From positions 9,571,770-9,635,769 of the forward strand of contig NC_052669.1 in assembly GCF_016802725.1 (NCBI RefSeq): a DNA stretch of 64,000 nucleotides, given 5' to 3'. This DNA comes from Solenopsis invicta (Eukaryota; Arthropoda; Insecta; Hymenoptera; Formicidae). The notes below the pieces were generated by a model. That model did not search any database, was not told the DNA's origin, and worked only from the letters and a program-made list of their open reading frames with translations. The translations under genes were made by a program, and so were the position numbers. Every line of letters starts with the position of its first letter. The stretch's first letter is position 1. Positions 61,753-64,000 of this stretch are shown piece after piece.

Positions 61753-63772
61753 TACAGCAGCATTTACGACTAATTGTAAGTGAAAAAGAAAGATTGATTA
61801 ATTGCAAACGATGCTAATCGATGTTGGTAGAATCGGTTTTAAATTATTCAGGCATTAAATTATTTCCTTTATAAAAAAAATATTATAGTATTAATATTAT
61901 ATCACACATGCGCATTATTGTAAATTATATTATTGCTAGATTATTCCTCAATTAATATCATCTACGATGTATCAAGTGGAAATTTCCGCGACGTAGAATA
62001 TCTACTTTAGTATAGAAATGTGTGATCAGCGTGGTAGCATTAAACCAAGTTGCATTTATTATATAAAACATTTGAAATATTTTTTTTCGCTTCGGCTAGC
62101 GGAATCGAAATCCAACGCACGAGTTACGAGTTATAGATTTAAAGTTGGTCGCCAGTTTCTTGCCTCGTCGCCTTTCCAAAAGAAGACGCAGGACGATTTC
62201 CTTCTATCTCGCTACATTGCTCTTTTTTTAATCGGCGTTCTCAAAGCCCGTGACGAAAAGGCGGCCGCTGATGTTACGAATCCAATTTTCACGCCGAAGT
62301 CATATAGTTTATCGTCGGCGATTCGAGATCTAGGTAAACCGTTTCAAGACTGATCGGATAAGATTAACTGTCACCCATCACGCTCGACACGAGCAATAAT
62401 GTGAGGTGAATTAATTTAACTCGAGAGAAGAGTTTCCCACGTTTCGGCAATCGCCAAGATCGATGGAAAATTTGACAATGTTCGAGAAATTGGCCTTCAT
62501 GACTTTTATTCCACTGATAGGCGCATAATTTAACGGCAGGCAGCAGACCAATTCGAGCGTGATGCGAGGACGGGGGAGACCGCGAGGGGGAGAATTAAGC
62601 ATAGTCATATTCGCAATTAGAACGCGGTCTAAGTTCTCTCGTTTGCGGATTTTGCCGCGTAATCTCTCGCGCTCGGTCCCTCTCCCTGCTTGTCCTTCTT
62701 CCCTCGTACGGGGGAATCCCTTTTTCCCCGTGACTCGGGATTTTTCTCATTCTCGAGATGATCGTTAAACGAGCGATCCGCCTTATCATACATCTCGATG
62801 AAACCGCATAAACGCTCTCGATAGACGTTTCTCTTAATTATTATCAGATTTATACTGTAACATTCGTTAGATGTTCCATTTTGGGATTTTTTTTTTTTTC
62901 TTCATCGCGTATGCGACGAATTTTCTTCAAGTGTCGCGGATACGCCGTTCAAAAAGTAGAAAAGGGGGCGTTTGTGAAAATATCATTATGTTTCCCCTTT
63001 AATTCGCGGGGCAATCAAGCGTTACGTGAATAATATTAATGAAGGTCGTGGATTAATTTCGTTCTTGTTAGCGGATTATTCGAATCTTTTAAAAAGAGAA
63101 TCGGGAATCAAGCGGGAACGGCGCAAGAACCTCATCCTTTTCTCTAATCCCGGGGATAAAATTCGCAAATTACTCACGACGTGAGGGCGAGATACGTGCG
63201 CGATTATCGGACATCCTTCATTGCCCCTCATCGCGCACGTGGAGAATGGGAGAATAATAATTCAGGAGGAAAGTAATAATAATAAAGACGAATAAATTGC
63301 AAGGATTAAATAACCGTGGCGGGCGGACGTCAAGGCAATTTTTCGAAAATACGTCAAGCAAACGAATAACGTTGTCCGGCCGATTTAAAATTCCGGCGGC
63401 GTGCAAAAACCATGGGGAAAAGGAGAAAGGAAATGGGAGAAGGAAGGAACAAAATCGTTTTGTATAGCGACGAACAGTAGCAGTATCCTTTCGACCGGAG
63501 GATCCGCCCTCCGCCCTCCGTCGTCCGCTCCGGCTGCCCCCGCCGCCCCTCGCCGCGCCGAGAGATCCTTTTTTTCGGCGCGCCCGGTGTGTGCCTCGTT
63601 TCTTTTCGTCGCTCCTTAAATTCATCCTTGCCTCGGCCGCACGGTAGTAAAAGCGCGCGCACGGGTGCTTTACGAGTGTGAATAGACGGCCGTCCAATTA
63701 TGCGGCTTAATTTAAATGGGATAATTGCGTCCAGGACGCTCGAGCGGCGCGTCCTGCATTATGCCCGCGCGG

Positions 63773-63808
63773 ATATATACATATATATAATATATATATA
63801 TATATATT
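63773..63808. repeat. (TA)n microsatellite, interrupted
   Basis: ATATATAC, then ATATATATAA, then a TATATA run. Confidence 0.85.
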
Positions 63809-64000
63809 CATGCATATATGCGTTATGCGTGAGAGTGTGGTTTGCGCGCTGGTATGCGCGCGTACGTGTAATTGGATCGCTTAGAAATATTCTTTCGGCT
63901 TACCAGCTTCCGTACGCCACGACAACCGCGACAGGCACACACCGGTTTGGTTTTATCGCGAAAGCAGCCCCAAGATAATGAGACAGCTTCTCCTCTTTGC

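Larger units (their letters stand above)
58701..64000. other. No gene recognised
   Basis: AT-rich to 60.2 kb, a CpG patch at 60280-60850, TIR elements to 61.75 kb, then CpG-rich patches at 62550-62800 and 63200-63780. An ATG at 63979 begins MRQLLLF at the window edge, too little to judge. Confidence 0.5.

Noticed and set aside
1..64000. CRISPR arrays, operons, rRNA or phage-type modules
   Set aside because: No regularly spaced direct repeats with spacers, no ribosomal signatures and no dense same-strand coding; the window is eukaryotic in texture.

Overview
The window looks like nuclear DNA from an insect, most likely a hymenopteran and possibly an ant. Long AT-rich stretches alternate with CpG-rich, GA/CT-skewed blocks, CpG is plentiful, microsatellites are common, and many short terminal-inverted-repeat (TIR) elements are present. 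The species assignment is inferred from composition only. I see no bacterial operons, rRNA, tRNA or CRISPR.

Only one coding segment can be defended. It is the first coding exon of a minus-strand gene at 48278-48454: 59 codons starting MYPWYRDSV, with a strong GC3 bias and a textbook GTGAGT splice donor. It lies at the edge of a CpG-rich block (about 48.3-50.6 kb) that probably holds the 5' UTR and promoter. The peptide has an alanine run, a Gly/Pro/Val-rich linker and an IKTE sumoylation-type motif, as is common in transcription-factor N-termini. I cannot name the family. Transcription runs toward lower coordinates, so most of 1-48277 is probably first intron or a gene desert; I recognise no further exon there. 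The roughly 13 kb upstream (50.6-64 kb) is also without a recognisable gene.

The clearest content is repetitive. At least eight complete or partial copies of a 246-253 bp element ending in CACGG/CCGTG are present, one inserted inside another. A 372 bp element ending in CACTGTTAAAT occurs twice, and its second copy is split by a 430 bp element, so the first copy shows the empty site. A 101 bp element starting CTCTCTAAAT occurs twice, with a longer 313 bp relative. Other inverted-repeat elements lie near 14.5, 19.3, 20.2, 31.8, 44.9, 46.5, 47.9, 51.2 and 60.1 kb. Several have TA on both sides, as expected for Tc1/mariner-type non-autonomous elements.

The likely regulatory layer is GAGA-type tracts (about 5.8, 27.4, 37.4, 48.6 and 57.9 kb), octamer and homeodomain motif clusters, and a duplicated segment at 53.1 and 54.5 kb sharing a 26 bp identical core. 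Long open frames in the GA/CT blocks look like artefacts of low stop density. The layout is what one expects of a developmental regulator with a large, regulator-rich first intron that tolerates many small transposons.
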